In this document: piece after piece, positions 32,244 to 42,100 of the stretch
Layout: each line of letters starts with the position of its first letter
Numbering within the stretch: position 1 is the stretch's first letter
NCBI GenBank assembly: GCA_046345315.1
Contig: JBKDKA010000091.1
Coordinates: 1-64,000, forward strand
Reading direction: 5' to 3'
Source of the DNA: F1-80-MAGs062 sp046345315
GTDB taxonomy: Bacteria > Planctomycetota > Planctomycetia > Planctomycetales > Planctomycetaceae
Length of the DNA stretch: 64,000 nucleotides
Translations under genes and position numbers: made by a program
Notes under the pieces: generated by a model
The model's input: the letters and a program-made list of their open reading frames with translations, nothing else
Databases searched by the model: none
Told to the model about the DNA's origin: nothing

Positions 32244-32813
32244 ATGACAATCATGTTTTATCAAGCACTCTCTGCAGGAGCTGTTGCTCTGGCATTGCTG
32301 ACCGGAATCAACGCTGCGACGGCCGCAGCCGAAACTGCAGAAGCCACCCATGATGGTACCGTTGTGTCGATCACCAGCACCGAACTGGTGATGCGTACGA
32401 AAGGCAAAAAGGAACATACTCATTCGCTGTCACGCGAGACGACGATCACTCTGGACGGCAGGGAATGCAAAGCCGCAGACCTCAAAGCCGGGCTGAAGAT
32501 TCGAGTCACCACGATCGCTGCCGACAAGGTGGCCGCAAGTCACATCGAAGCCATCAGCAGTCATCGAACGTTCGCAAACACTCATGACGGCACAATCGTC
32601 AGCATCACCAGCAGCAAACTGGTCATGATCGGTGAAAAGAGCAAGGAGCATTCTCACGTTGTGAACGCAGACACGAAGATCAGCTGCGATGGCAAGACGT
32701 GTAAGGCGTCCGATCTGAAAGCCGGCTGGAAGATTCGCGTCACAACAAAGAAGAAAGATCAGGACACTGCCCTGATGATTGAAGCCATCGATCAGGATTC
32801 GGATTTTTCCTGA
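32244..32813 (+). CDS. Exported protein with two copies of the small barrel domain
   Basis: A 189-aa protein with a signal peptide (LSAGAVALALLTGINAATAA) and two tandem domains (about 35-108 and 109-180) with the same pattern as the 31749 protein: HDGTVVSITSTELVM...TITLDGRECKAADLKAG and HDGTIVSITSSKLVM...KISCDGKTCKASDLKAG. Each ends in KIRVTTxx. A Cys in each D-G-x-x-C loop and His/Thr-rich turns suggest metal binding or stability in the periplasm. No known family was assigned. ATG 32253 is an alternative start. Confidence 0.82.
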   Translation: MTIMFYQALSAGAVALALLTGINAATAAAETAEATHDGTVVSITSTELVMRTKGKKEHTHSLSRETTITLDGRECKAADLKAGLKIRVTTIAADKVAASHIEAISSHRTFANTHDGTIVSITSSKLVMIGEKSKEHSHVVNADTKISCDGKTCKASDLKAGWKIRVTTKKKDQDTALMIEAIDQDSDFS

Positions 32814-32961
32814 ACGCTGTCAGGCTGGGCAATCAGCTCCTGGCATCGCAATTCGATGCCGGGAGTCATGACTGCTCCGTCAGATGACGTTCACATCCCT
32901 CCACACCAGCCAGCAGAACTTGTTGTCTGCAATGGTGCTCACGCGACAGAAGGATCAACTC

Positions 32962-33117
32962 ATGCTCGGAACTCTCCTGCTCGTCCTGCTTGTACTTATG
33001 CTGCTGGGTGTAGCTCCACAATGGCCATACAGCCGCCAATGGGGCTACTACCCGAGCGGAGGTGTCCTTCTGCTGATCGTGCTTCTCATTCTGTTTCAGC
33101 AGGGATTTCGGCTTTGA
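32962..33117 (+). CDS. DUF3309 small membrane protein
   Basis: A 51-aa hydrophobic protein beginning MLGTLLLVLLVLMLLGVAPQ, then WPYSRQWGYYPSGG and a second hydrophobic stretch (VLLLIVLLILFQQGF). The W-P-x-S-x-x-W-G-Y-x-P-S-G-G centre is the DUF3309 signature. Function is unknown; it is common in stress islands with CsbD and lmo0937 proteins. AAGGA precedes ATG 32962. The frame extends upstream but the extension is not family-like. Confidence 0.9.
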   Translation: MLGTLLLVLLVLMLLGVAPQWPYSRQWGYYPSGGVLLLIVLLILFQQGFRL

Positions 33118-33173
33118 AGGCATCAGCCCGCGTTGCGATCTGTTCTGCAGAAAATCACTGAGGAAAAGAAATC

Positions 33174-33551
33174 ATGCTTCATCATGAAACAGACATCAAT
33201 GAGCCATCATCAACCCCCAACGGCAAGATATTCGGCATCGTCAAATATCGATATCAGTTGAAATCTGTCTGCGATGCACTTGCGGCAGTCGACGTGCGCG
33301 AAGTCGAAATACTCGACGGAAGCGCAGGAGCGGCACGTTTACGAGAATGGGAAGAGCGATTCTCCCACTTTATTCTCGGAGAAAGGGAGACTGATCTGCT
33401 CAAGGGATATCTCGAGGCCGTTGAGAGTCACTTCATTGTGTTCACAGCTGTTGTGGACTGGGGGCAGGACGTCATTGCCGCCGACAGAGCAAAAGCCGCA
33501 GGTGCCAGAGGCATGTCCCGTTTCGGCAACTCCGTTGTCACAAGTTACTGA
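33174..33551 (+). CDS. Hypothetical stress-island protein
   Basis: A 125-aa soluble protein. It starts with a disordered stretch, then a short beta-alpha unit (KIFGIVKYRYQLKSVCDALA, VDVREVEILDG) like the N-terminus of GSP17M domains. A helical part (LREWEERFSHFILGERETDL) and a strand region follow (SHFIVFTAVVDWGQDVIAAD). It may be a divergent GSP17M-type domain without the membrane hairpin. GAGGAAAAG precedes the ATG. Confidence 0.75.
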   Translation: MLHHETDINEPSSTPNGKIFGIVKYRYQLKSVCDALAAVDVREVEILDGSAGAARLREWEERFSHFILGERETDLLKGYLEAVESHFIVFTAVVDWGQDVIAADRAKAAGARGMSRFGNSVVTSY

Positions 33552-33647
33552 TCAGGAATCGTCGAGTGAACCAGTATGGTTCGACAAAGGATTGATGATC
33601 GTTTCGTTTCTTTAACTGAATTTCGAAATCATTCACACAGGATCAAT

Positions 33648-34403
33648 ATGATGAAGAATCTGAATATCGGAATTACTGCGGCTCTGTTTCTGCTGACCGG
33701 TTGCGGTCAGGGAACACCGGGCGGCCCGGGCGTCACATCGACCACGGCCGGGAAGCCGAGTTATGGTCAGACTGAGGATACGTTTCACCTGAGCGTTCCA
33801 CTCATGTCGACAACCCTTCAGCAGGGGGGAAAGCTTGAAGCAAAGGTCGGGATCGAGCGAGCAAAGAATTTTGGTGAAGATGTCTCTCTGAAGTTCTTCA
33901 GTCTGCCGGAAGGGGTCACAGTCACACCGGCCGACGCCGTGATTCGGCATGGAGATAAAGAAGTCGCTGTTCAGTTCAGTGCTGACGCAGCAGCAGCGCT
34001 CGGAGATTACAGGATCAAGGTTTTCGGTCATCCGAAAACAGGGCCTGACGCGGAAGTTGAATTCAAGCTGAGCATCAGCGCCATCGACACGTTCGCTCTG
34101 AAGATGCCGTTTCTTTCAACAACTCTGAAACAGAACGAATCCACTGAGTTCACTGTCGGCATCAGTCGGGATAAAACTTTTGACAGTGATGTTCAGCTGC
34201 AGTTCGGAGACCTGCCGGACGGTGTGACTCTGACTTCCACGGAATCCATGATTCAACGCGGAGAAAAAGAGAAACAGTTCACCATGTCGGCCACGGAGGA
34301 TGCAGCTCTGGGGGACTTCACAGTGAAAGTCACCGGCCATCCGTCCACCGGAAAAGATGCTTCCGGTGAACTGAAGCTGTCTGTCGCCCAGAAACAGAAA
34401 TAA
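33648..34403 (+). CDS. Lipoprotein with two copies of an Ig-like domain
   Basis: A 251-aa protein with a lipobox (LLTGCGQGTPGG) and two homologous beta domains: TFHLSVPLMSTTLQQGGKLEAKVGIERAK...GVTVTPADAVIRHG and TFALKMPFLSTTLKQNESTEFTVGISRDK...GVTLTSTESMIQRG. Each ends in DF/DYxxKVxGHPxTGxDA. This is an Ig-like repeat unit, probably surface exposed; ligand unknown. ATG 33648 and ATG 33651 are adjacent, with AGGA upstream. Confidence 0.85.
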   Translation: MMKNLNIGITAALFLLTGCGQGTPGGPGVTSTTAGKPSYGQTEDTFHLSVPLMSTTLQQGGKLEAKVGIERAKNFGEDVSLKFFSLPEGVTVTPADAVIRHGDKEVAVQFSADAAAALGDYRIKVFGHPKTGPDAEVEFKLSISAIDTFALKMPFLSTTLKQNESTEFTVGISRDKTFDSDVQLQFGDLPDGVTLTSTESMIQRGEKEKQFTMSATEDAALGDFTVKVTGHPSTGKDASGELKLSVAQKQK

Positions 34404-34495
34404 ACATCTCTTCGGCTGTGAAATGAAACACGCAGTCGGAACTAACTGACTCGACTCTCTTTGCTGGTCTGGAATTTATCTGAAAGGATCGTTTG

Positions 34496-34645
34496 ATGCT
34501 CTGGACAATCTTCATCGTGCTCCTGGTACTCTGGGCACTTGGCATGGTAACTTCCACGACTCTGGGTGGTTTCATTCACCTCCTGCTGCTGATCGCAATC
34601 GCAGTCGTTCTGATTCGAATCATTCAGGGACGACGAGTCATTTAG
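34496..34645 (+). CDS. lmo0937 family (DUF5670) small membrane protein
   Basis: A 49-aa protein beginning MLWTIFIVLLVLWALGMVTS, with a Gly-Gly turn and a second helix (HLLLLIAIAVVLIRIIQGRR). The sequence pattern (MLWTIF..LLVLW.LG......GG.IH.LL.IA....LIR.I.GRR) is diagnostic for the family. Function is unknown; it is a typical partner of stress islands. GAAAGGATCG precedes the ATG. Confidence 0.92.
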   Translation: MLWTIFIVLLVLWALGMVTSTTLGGFIHLLLLIAIAVVLIRIIQGRRVI

Positions 34646-34918
34646 CGGCTACGAAAAGACAGAGTCAGGCCGCTTTTTCTACCTGATTCTCCTGAGCTTG
34701 ATCAGCATTGCCCGGGAGCCAGCTTCGGTTCTGTCACCTGTTCTGGAGAAGATTACAGGGCGCCAGTCAGAGTCGATTGTTTTCCTCAAAGTCTGTTTTG
34801 GCTCAGAACTCGGCGTGCATTGTTATCACGCTTCCGATATGCTCGACGACTCACGGGGCAGCATGAGGCTGACCCCGGGAGACAGGTTACGTTAACACCG
34901 CTGGACAACTAGACAACC
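34646..34918. other. Intergenic region upstream of leader copy C
   Basis: No gene seen. It holds a half palindrome of the R family (GGGAGCCAGCTTCGGTTCTG, 34713-34732) and a hairpin-rich stretch (GGGGCAGCATGAGGCTGACCCC around 34856-34877). Confidence 0.45.
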
Positions 34919-35002
34919 GGCAATCCGCAGAGCGGGAGGCCAGTTGAAGAGTAGACCGACGTGAGCGAATCCATCAGGGTTCGTTGACGTCGGTCTTTTT
35001 TT
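34919..35002 (+). ncRNA. Structured leader / sRNA, copy C, upstream of hybrid kinase
   Basis: GGCAAT, a 4-bp hairpin (CCGC AGA GCGG), GAGGCCAGT, then AGACCGACGT (34953-34962) paired with ACGTCGGTCT (34987-34996), followed by seven T. It ends 44 bases before the kinase start. Layout as in copies A and B. Confidence 0.6.
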
Positions 35003-35045
35003 GTGACCGAATTTCCGCGGGATCGCATTCCGCACCTGAAAGAAG

Positions 35046-37754
35046 ATGATGACTGAACCGGCGGTACACCTGCTCATCGTCGATGGCAGCGCAGACGATC
35101 GAGCGTGCATCCGGCGGATGCTGGAAGTCGTTCCGAAACATCGATTCACATTTTCAGAGGCTGAAACGGGCAAGGATGCGATGCGTTTCACAGCATCTCA
35201 GGTTCAAGGTCCGGTCAGCTGCATACTGATGGCTGAGCATCCGGGTGACATGAATGCCGGCGATTTCCTGAGCGCCGTTTCGGGTCATTCCGCTCTGACC
35301 CCATGTGCCGTTGTCGTACTGACAGACGGGGATTCCGAAATGGTCCCTGCGATGCTGCAAGCAGGTGCTCAGGACTGTCTGATCAGAGAGTCCCTGTCGA
35401 CGGAAACACTCAACCGCGCTGTTGAGAACGCAATTGTGCGACATTCGATACTGTCGGAACAACGAGCAACGAAACACGAGATGCGTGAAGGTGATGCGCA
35501 TTTCCGAGCGATTCTTGAAGTGGCACCGGATGCCATGGTGATCGTGGATCAGCACGGCATCATTGTGCTGGTGAATTCTCTCACGAAAGTGATGTTCGGA
35601 TATGCAGAAAGCGAACTGATCGGAGAACATGTGGAGATGCTGATGCCACAGCAGCTTCGTGAAAGTCACGTGAACTATCATCTCGCGTACTCGACACGAC
35701 GAGAACATCGAGAAGACGGCAGTAATCTTGAGCTGACAGGGCTGAGAAAAGATCGCAGTCAGTTTCCAATTGAAGTCAGCCTGAACCCGATTGAAACGAC
35801 TCAGGGGGTGCTGATCTCAAGTGCCATCCGTGATGTCACGCATCGAAAGCAGGTGGAAGATCGACTTCGACGGAGTGATGCTCAGCTGCGGTTCATCATG
35901 GATTCAATGCCGCAGAAGATCGGAACAGCGACCCCGGAAGGCGAGGTTGACTACTACAATCCTCAGATGTCTGAATTCACCGGTCTGTCGTTCGATGAAT
36001 TGCAGGCGTGGGGCTGGACACAGTTCATTCATCCCGATGACGTTGATGAACACATCCGAATCTGGAAGAACTCTGTTCAGTCCGGTGAGATATTCGAGTT
36101 CGAAAGTCGTTTTCGGCGCTTCGACGGTGAGTACCGATGGCATTTCACTCGTGCTCTGCCGATGCGGGACCCGAGTGGAAAGATTGTCATGTGGGTCGGT
36201 TCAAACACTGACATTGATGACATCAAAAAGGCCGAAGCTGCACTGCAGATTTCCGAAGTGCGATATCGAAGGCTCTTTGAAGCCGCGAAAGATGGCATCC
36301 TGATTCTCGACTTCTCGACGGGCCGGATCGTCGATTCGAATCCGTTCATGAGTGATCTTCTGGGATACACTCATGAAAACTTTTTGAAGAAAGAACTCTG
36401 GGAGATCGGTCTCTTTCAGGACAAAAATGCCAACGAGGCGGCGGTCCGAAGTCTTCAGGAAACCGGTTATCTTCGTTATGAGCATCTCCCCCTCGAGTCA
36501 AAAACAGGGCTGGCGGTCGAAGTGGAGATCGTTGCAAATGCGTACAACGAAGCCGATCACCAGGTGATCCAGTGCAACGTTCGAGATATTACAGAACGCA
36601 GTCGGCTGGAAAAACTTCTGCAGGCACAGGCAAAAGAGCTTGAGAATCTGCATCTCAGGAAAGATGAGTTTCTTGCGATGCTGAGTCATGAGCTGCGAAG
36701 CCCGCTGGCTCCTATTGCGAATGCCATTCAGCTCATGAGTCTGCAGCAGGATACGGAATCACGGACACAGCAGCAGGCTCGCAACATTATCGAGCGTCAG
36801 CTCGGCAAACTGCAGCATCTGGTCGATGATCTGCTGGAGGTATCTCGCATCACTTCCGGGCGAGTGCAGTTGCGTCGAGAGTGGGTCGCTGTCAACGGGA
36901 TCGCCCAGGGGGCTGTAGAAACAGTTCGACCGCTGATGCAGCAGAGGCGTCACGAGCTTCAGGTAATGCTGCCGACGACCCCAATGCTGCTGTATGCAGA
37001 TGCTGCTCGACTGGAGCAGGTTGTCATTAATCTGCTGACCAATGCTGCGAAGTATACTGAGGAAGGTGGTCGTATCTCATTGAGTGTGGCCCGAGAGAAG
37101 AATGAATGTGTCATTCGTGTGCGGGATACCGGAGTGGGAATTTCTCCGGCACTTTTGCCGAACGTATTCGATCTGTTCACTCAGGCTGAACGTTCACTCG
37201 ATCGATCACAGGGAGGCCTTGGAATCGGCCTGGCGCTGGTTCAGAGACTGACAGAGCTTCATGGAGGCACGGTTGAAGCGCACAGCCGTCTCGGCGAGGG
37301 AAGTGAATTCGTGGTCCGACTTCCCCTGCAGGCGGACGGCTCTCATCCCGTTGAGACGGCTGTGATCAGTGCTCGAAATTCGAATCGTCCGCTTCGAATT
37401 CTGGTCGTGGATGACAACGTCGATACGGTGCTTGGATTCTCCCTGCTGCTGAAAGCGCAGGGGCATGAAGTCCGCACGGCATACAATGGACTGGATGTCG
37501 TGAGAACCGCAGCTGAATTTCATCCGCACGTCATCATGCTGGACATCGGTCTTCCCGGTTTGAATGGCTATGAGGTTGCGAAACTCATTCGCGGTCAGCC
37601 CTTCGGATCAGACATGACTCTGATTGCACTGACGGGCTATGGACAGGATTCAGATCGACGCACATCCACCGCTGCGGGATTCAATTATCACCTGGTCAAG
37701 CCAGCTCGGTTCGAACAGCTGCTGCAGATTCTGTCGACTGTGGAAGGAGATTAA
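35046..37754 (+). CDS. Hybrid sensor histidine kinase with degenerate N-terminal receiver
   Basis: A 902-aa soluble hybrid kinase. Order: an N-terminal receiver-like domain (1-125), PAS (155-270), PAS-PAC (285-395), PAS (405-525), HisKA with the phospho-acceptor in SHELRSPLAPIANAIQL (about His547), HATPase (NLLTNAAKY, DTGVGISP, GGLGIGLALVQRL, 650-775), and a C-terminal receiver (780-902) with Asp in MLDIGLPG (about 831). The first receiver has CILMAEHPGDM where LxxD is expected, so it cannot be phosphorylated in the usual way. No membrane segment, so the signal is intracellular. It follows leader copy C; the response regulator at 37935 may be its partner. Confidence 0.92.
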   Translation: MMTEPAVHLLIVDGSADDRACIRRMLEVVPKHRFTFSEAETGKDAMRFTASQVQGPVSCILMAEHPGDMNAGDFLSAVSGHSALTPCAVVVLTDGDSEMVPAMLQAGAQDCLIRESLSTETLNRAVENAIVRHSILSEQRATKHEMREGDAHFRAILEVAPDAMVIVDQHGIIVLVNSLTKVMFGYAESELIGEHVEMLMPQQLRESHVNYHLAYSTRREHREDGSNLELTGLRKDRSQFPIEVSLNPIETTQGVLISSAIRDVTHRKQVEDRLRRSDAQLRFIMDSMPQKIGTATPEGEVDYYNPQMSEFTGLSFDELQAWGWTQFIHPDDVDEHIRIWKNSVQSGEIFEFESRFRRFDGEYRWHFTRALPMRDPSGKIVMWVGSNTDIDDIKKAEAALQISEVRYRRLFEAAKDGILILDFSTGRIVDSNPFMSDLLGYTHENFLKKELWEIGLFQDKNANEAAVRSLQETGYLRYEHLPLESKTGLAVEVEIVANAYNEADHQVIQCNVRDITERSRLEKLLQAQAKELENLHLRKDEFLAMLSHELRSPLAPIANAIQLMSLQQDTESRTQQQARNIIERQLGKLQHLVDDLLEVSRITSGRVQLRREWVAVNGIAQGAVETVRPLMQQRRHELQVMLPTTPMLLYADAARLEQVVINLLTNAAKYTEEGGRISLSVAREKNECVIRVRDTGVGISPALLPNVFDLFTQAERSLDRSQGGLGIGLALVQRLTELHGGTVEAHSRLGEGSEFVVRLPLQADGSHPVETAVISARNSNRPLRILVVDDNVDTVLGFSLLLKAQGHEVRTAYNGLDVVRTAAEFHPHVIMLDIGLPGLNGYEVAKLIRGQPFGSDMTLIALTGYGQDSDRRTSTAAGFNYHLVKPARFEQLLQILSTVEGD

Positions 37755-37934
37755 TGGGCTCCCACAGAACCGGGACAGTCGCTTTGACAACTCGACATCG
37801 CCGGTGAACACGGCCTGGCAGGAGCTTCACCCTTCCGCCCTGCAGATTTGATTGTTGTCCAACTTCACTACGTGTCTCCAATCGGCATCATCAGTGAAAT
37901 CACTGAAACCTGTTTTATTCCGGAAAGCATTCCC
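37755..37934. other. Spacer with half palindrome
   Basis: A short spacer with ACAGAACCGGGACAG (37764-37778), the left half of the R family, just after the kinase stop. No gene. Confidence 0.45.
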
Positions 37935-38792
37935 ATGCCCGTCGAAAATTCACTGCGTGTGCTGATCGTTGACGACAATCGCGACGGCGCCGATGCGCTC
38001 GGACTGCTGCTGGAGGAACTTGATCACCAGGTGCACGTCACCTACGGCGGACTTCAGGCGCTCGATGTCGCCACCGCCTTTCGACCTGACCTGGTGCTTG
38101 TCGATCTGCTGATGCCAGGAATGGATGGTTGCACGCTCGTCGCTCGTCTTCGCCAGCTGTCAGGATTTTCAAAGACGAAGATTGTTGCTGTCACCGGACA
38201 GAAAGGCGATGAGCACAAAGCAATGGCATTGCAGGCCGGCTGTGACCTTGTGCTGTTCAAGCCAGTTACGCTCGCTGCTGTCAGGATGGTACTGGACAAC
38301 ATCATTCCTGCGGTCACTTTTACAAAAACTCCGATCAGGAACATCATCTCCGATTTACCGTCGGACACTGAGCGTCGGCTGCCGATTGGTGAGGCTCGCA
38401 GGCTGCGTGCTGAGCGTCCATCAAAGAGCCTGACTCAGGCGGAAAGTGAAGCGGCCATCTGCGATGGTATTGTTCGTTTTCAGGACGAATACCTTGGGTG
38501 GCGCTCTGAGAGAATTCACGCTCATCTCATCAAAGACATCCTCATTGTGCGAATTCTCGGTGTCCTGACGCTCGCGGAGCGACAGCTCGGCAAGTCGCTC
38601 TCTCCGGAAAAGGGCAGAGACCTCATCAAGCAGACTCGCAGACAGCTTCTGGAACTGGCACGTCCCATGCTCGAGTCGCTGGTTCATGAGGCATCCGGAG
38701 TCAAAGTGCGAAGCATGCATCACGATATCAGCACAGTGACGGGCGAAGAAGTGGTCGTCTTCTCTCTCTCGGATTCGCCCAGATTTGAGTGA
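37935..38792 (+). CDS. Response regulator fused to DUF2294
   Basis: A 285-aa two-domain protein. The receiver (residues 8-122) has LRVLIVDDNRDGADALG, phospho-acceptor Asp55 in LVLVDLLMPGMDG, and the switch Thr/Lys in VAVTGQ and LFKPVT. The linker is basic. The C-terminal part (about 165-285) is DUF2294: TQAESEAAICDGIVRFQDEYL, LTLAERQLGKSLSPEKGRDL, MHHDISTVTGEEVVVFSL. The fusion implies that phosphorylation controls the DUF2294 module. A paralogue of DUF2294 alone is at 20379-20810. ATG 37935 was chosen because it opens the receiver. Confidence 0.9.
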   Translation: MPVENSLRVLIVDDNRDGADALGLLLEELDHQVHVTYGGLQALDVATAFRPDLVLVDLLMPGMDGCTLVARLRQLSGFSKTKIVAVTGQKGDEHKAMALQAGCDLVLFKPVTLAAVRMVLDNIIPAVTFTKTPIRNIISDLPSDTERRLPIGEARRLRAERPSKSLTQAESEAAICDGIVRFQDEYLGWRSERIHAHLIKDILIVRILGVLTLAERQLGKSLSPEKGRDLIKQTRRQLLELARPMLESLVHEASGVKVRSMHHDISTVTGEEVVVFSLSDSPRFE

Positions 38793-39139
38793 CCACAGAA
38801 TTTCCCCGCCGATGTCTTGTTTCTGTCACTCTGGTCTGTGTCGGTCACCATTGAACTGTTTCGGTCACCATCGAAGAGGAGTGCGACAGGAATCCGACAT
38901 CCGTGCAGATCCAGACCCATGGCGTCCTCGCCTGCTGATGCGCAACTGCAGATCAATGTGGATGCGGAAGCCAGATCTGGTTCTGCCGGATGTCACTCAG
39001 GGCTGCCCAGTCTGTTGTTTCAGTACTTTCTCTCGCGCCGTCCTTTTCCCGCGCATCAGACGTTGTATGTGCTCGTTCCTGTGGCGGGGAAACGGATCGA
39101 CCGCCGCCAGCACTATTCGAAATCAGAGAGCCCCCCGGA
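38793..39139. other. Intergenic region; nothing recognised
   Basis: Some 350 bases between the response regulator and the glucan synthase. Short tandem similarity (TCGGTCACCATTGAACTG and TCGGTCACCATCGAAGAG near 38843-38876). The frame of the next gene is open through part of it, but without Shine-Dalgarno. Confidence 0.45.
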
Positions 39140-42100
39140 ATGCGACTGACACAGTTTTCAGAACGTCTGAATCGAATGATGCATTGGCCAACGACAAAGT
39201 GCCATGCGACACATTCACCATCCCCGGAGAAACCTCCGCTTCGTGCTGAACTGCTCAACGTTGATCAGCTCGAACGCCACGCGCGCAGTATCGCCTCTGC
39301 ACACGGGCTTTCCACCGGGGTTGTGCCGGACAAACTTCTGCCTCGACTGGCAGAAAATGAAATCGTACTGGTGAATACATACGATCTGGTGACGGCAGCG
39401 GCTGCCAGAAACAGGAGAATCGCCCCGGCAGCTGAATGGCTGCTCGACAACTTCTATCTGATCGAGGAACAGATTCGATCCACGCGCCGGCTTCTGCCGC
39501 GATCGTACAGCAGCGAATTGCCGGGAATTGCCTCTGGTCCAGGATCAGACTTTCCGCGAGTTTACTCAATCGCACTGGAACTCATTGCTCACACAGACGG
39601 CCGCATGGACTGCGCGAGTCTGACGGGATTCCTGACTGCCTATCAGTCTGTAGTGCCGTTGAAACTCGGTGAGCTCTGGGCCATGCCGCTGATGCTGCGA
39701 CTTGCGCTCATCGAGAATCTTCGTCGAGTTGCAGTGCGGATCGCTCAGGGACGTTGTGATCGAGATCAGGCCAGTGACTGGGCGGAACAGATGATTCGCA
39801 CCGTCGAGCAGAAGCCAACCGATCTTGTGCTGGTTCTTGCAGATATGGCCAGAGAAAGCCCGCCTCTGACTGGTGCTTTTCTTGCTGAACTGACTCGACA
39901 TCTTCAGGGGCAGAATCCGAGTTTCGCGTTCGCGGGCAGCTGGCTTGAACAGCGTCTGAGTGATCAGGGGCAGACCACAGAGCAGCTCATTCTGGCAGAA
40001 GGGCAGGCTCAGGCTGCGGACCAGGTCTCGATTGGAAACAGCATCACCAGTCTGAGATTTCTCGCGGTCAACGACTGGCGCCGATTTGTCGCCGACCAGA
40101 GCCTTGTTGAACAGACACTCACCGGCGATCCGTCCGGCATTTATTCTCGAATGGATTTTGCGACTCGAGATCGATATCGACACGCAGTCGAAGCGATCGC
40201 GCGACGATCCAGCTGCACTGAATACGACGTGGCTCGAAGAGCCGTCCAGCTGGCTGAGGCTGAGTTAAAGGACCACAACGATCCGAGGATGCATCATGTC
40301 GGATATTTTCTTATTGATCAAGGGCGTCCGGCACTCGAACGTCTGGTGCAGATGCGCCTGACAGCCGGCGTCATCGTGGAGAAGTTTCGCCGACGACATC
40401 CGCTGACTATCTATGTCTCTGTCATCACTGTTCTGACGATGTTCATTCTGGTGACGTTTCGAAAGATCAATGGCGATCCGGAACTTCGACTCTGGTCAGC
40501 CTGCCTTCTGGCCATTCCGGTGCTGATGTGTGCTGTTCAGCTTTCCATCGGAGTTGTTCACTGGCTGATGACGCGGCTGATCAGTCCGCAGGCACTTCCA
40601 AGGATGGATTTTCTGGAGGGAATTCCGGCCGAGCATCGGACTCTGGTAGTTGTTCCGACAATGCTTTCAAACGCCTCAGCAGTCGAACGCCTGCTTGAAG
40701 GTCTGGAGATCCGATACCTCGCCAATCGTCAGTCGAATCTGCATCTGGCGCTGCTGACGGATCTTGAAGACGCAGCGGAGATGACCTGTCCGGGTGATGC
40801 GGCGCTGATCGAGCAGGTCAGTGATGGCATTCGTGAGCTGGCATTGAAATACAATGAAGATCGGACGGACATTTTCTTTCTGATGCACCGCGACCGTCGG
40901 TGGAATCCGCAGGAAGCTGTCTGGATGGGATACGAACGCAAACGTGGAAAACTTGCCGACCTGAATGCTGCTCTGCGGGGGGCAACCGACCGCTTCTCAC
41001 ATGTCGTCGGTAATCTTTCTGCGCTGCAGCAGGTTCGCTATGTCATCACACTGGATACGGACACTCAGTTACCTCGCGACTCCGCACGCGACATGGTCGC
41101 CGCGATGGCGCATCCGCTGAATCGACCGGTGCTTGGCGAATCAGGCGAACATGTGATTCAGGGCTACACGATACTGCAGCCACGAGTGGGCGTGAGTCTT
41201 CCGAGTGCATATCGATCGTGGTTTGTGCGCCTGATGGGCGGAGACGCCGGCGTCGACCCCTACACAAGAGTTGTTTCCGACGTCTATCAGGACATGTTCG
41301 CTGAAGGTTCGTTCATCGGGAAAGGGATCTACGATGTCGATACCTTCGATCGGCGGTGCGGAGACTTTCCTGAGAATCGCATACTGAGCCATGATCTGCT
41401 GGAAAGCTGCTACTGTCGATCAGCGCTGCTCACGGACGTTGTTCTGTATGAAGACTATCCATCAAGCTACACGGCAGACGTCAGCCGACGACATCGCTGG
41501 ATGCGAGGTGACTGGCAGATTGCCGCATGGCTCATGCCGCGAGTTCGCAGTCTTGCCGCTGACTACGTCGGAAATCCGATTTCATCGCTTTCCAGATGGA
41601 AGATCCTCGACAACCTGCGACGCAGTCTCGTTTCAGCATCGATGCTGGCCGTTCTGCTGGTGACCTGGATCGTTGCTCCGTTATCGACTGCGTTTCTGGT
41701 CACAATCTGTATCGTATCCGTGGTCACGCTGCCGGTCGTTCTTTCATCGGTCACCGGAATGCTCATCAAGCAGACTGACGTGCCCCTGCGAACACATGTC
41801 GTGACGGCAGCTGCTGCAACAGTGCGGCCATTTGCACAGTGCCTCTTTACTCTGACCTTTCTGCCTTACGAAGCCTGCATCAGCCTGGACGCGATTCTGC
41901 GAACCCTGATTCGAGTGCACTGGACGAGGTCGCGACTGCTCGAATGGAAGACATTCAGTGACACCAACCAGAGTGTTCGCTCTGATATGCGGGGATTCTT
42001 CCGAGAAATGATGGCTGCACCAGCAGTCTCATTGTTCACATCAGTCACTCTTCTGTTGACGAATCCGTCTTCACTGATGATTGCCGCTCCACTGCTGCTG

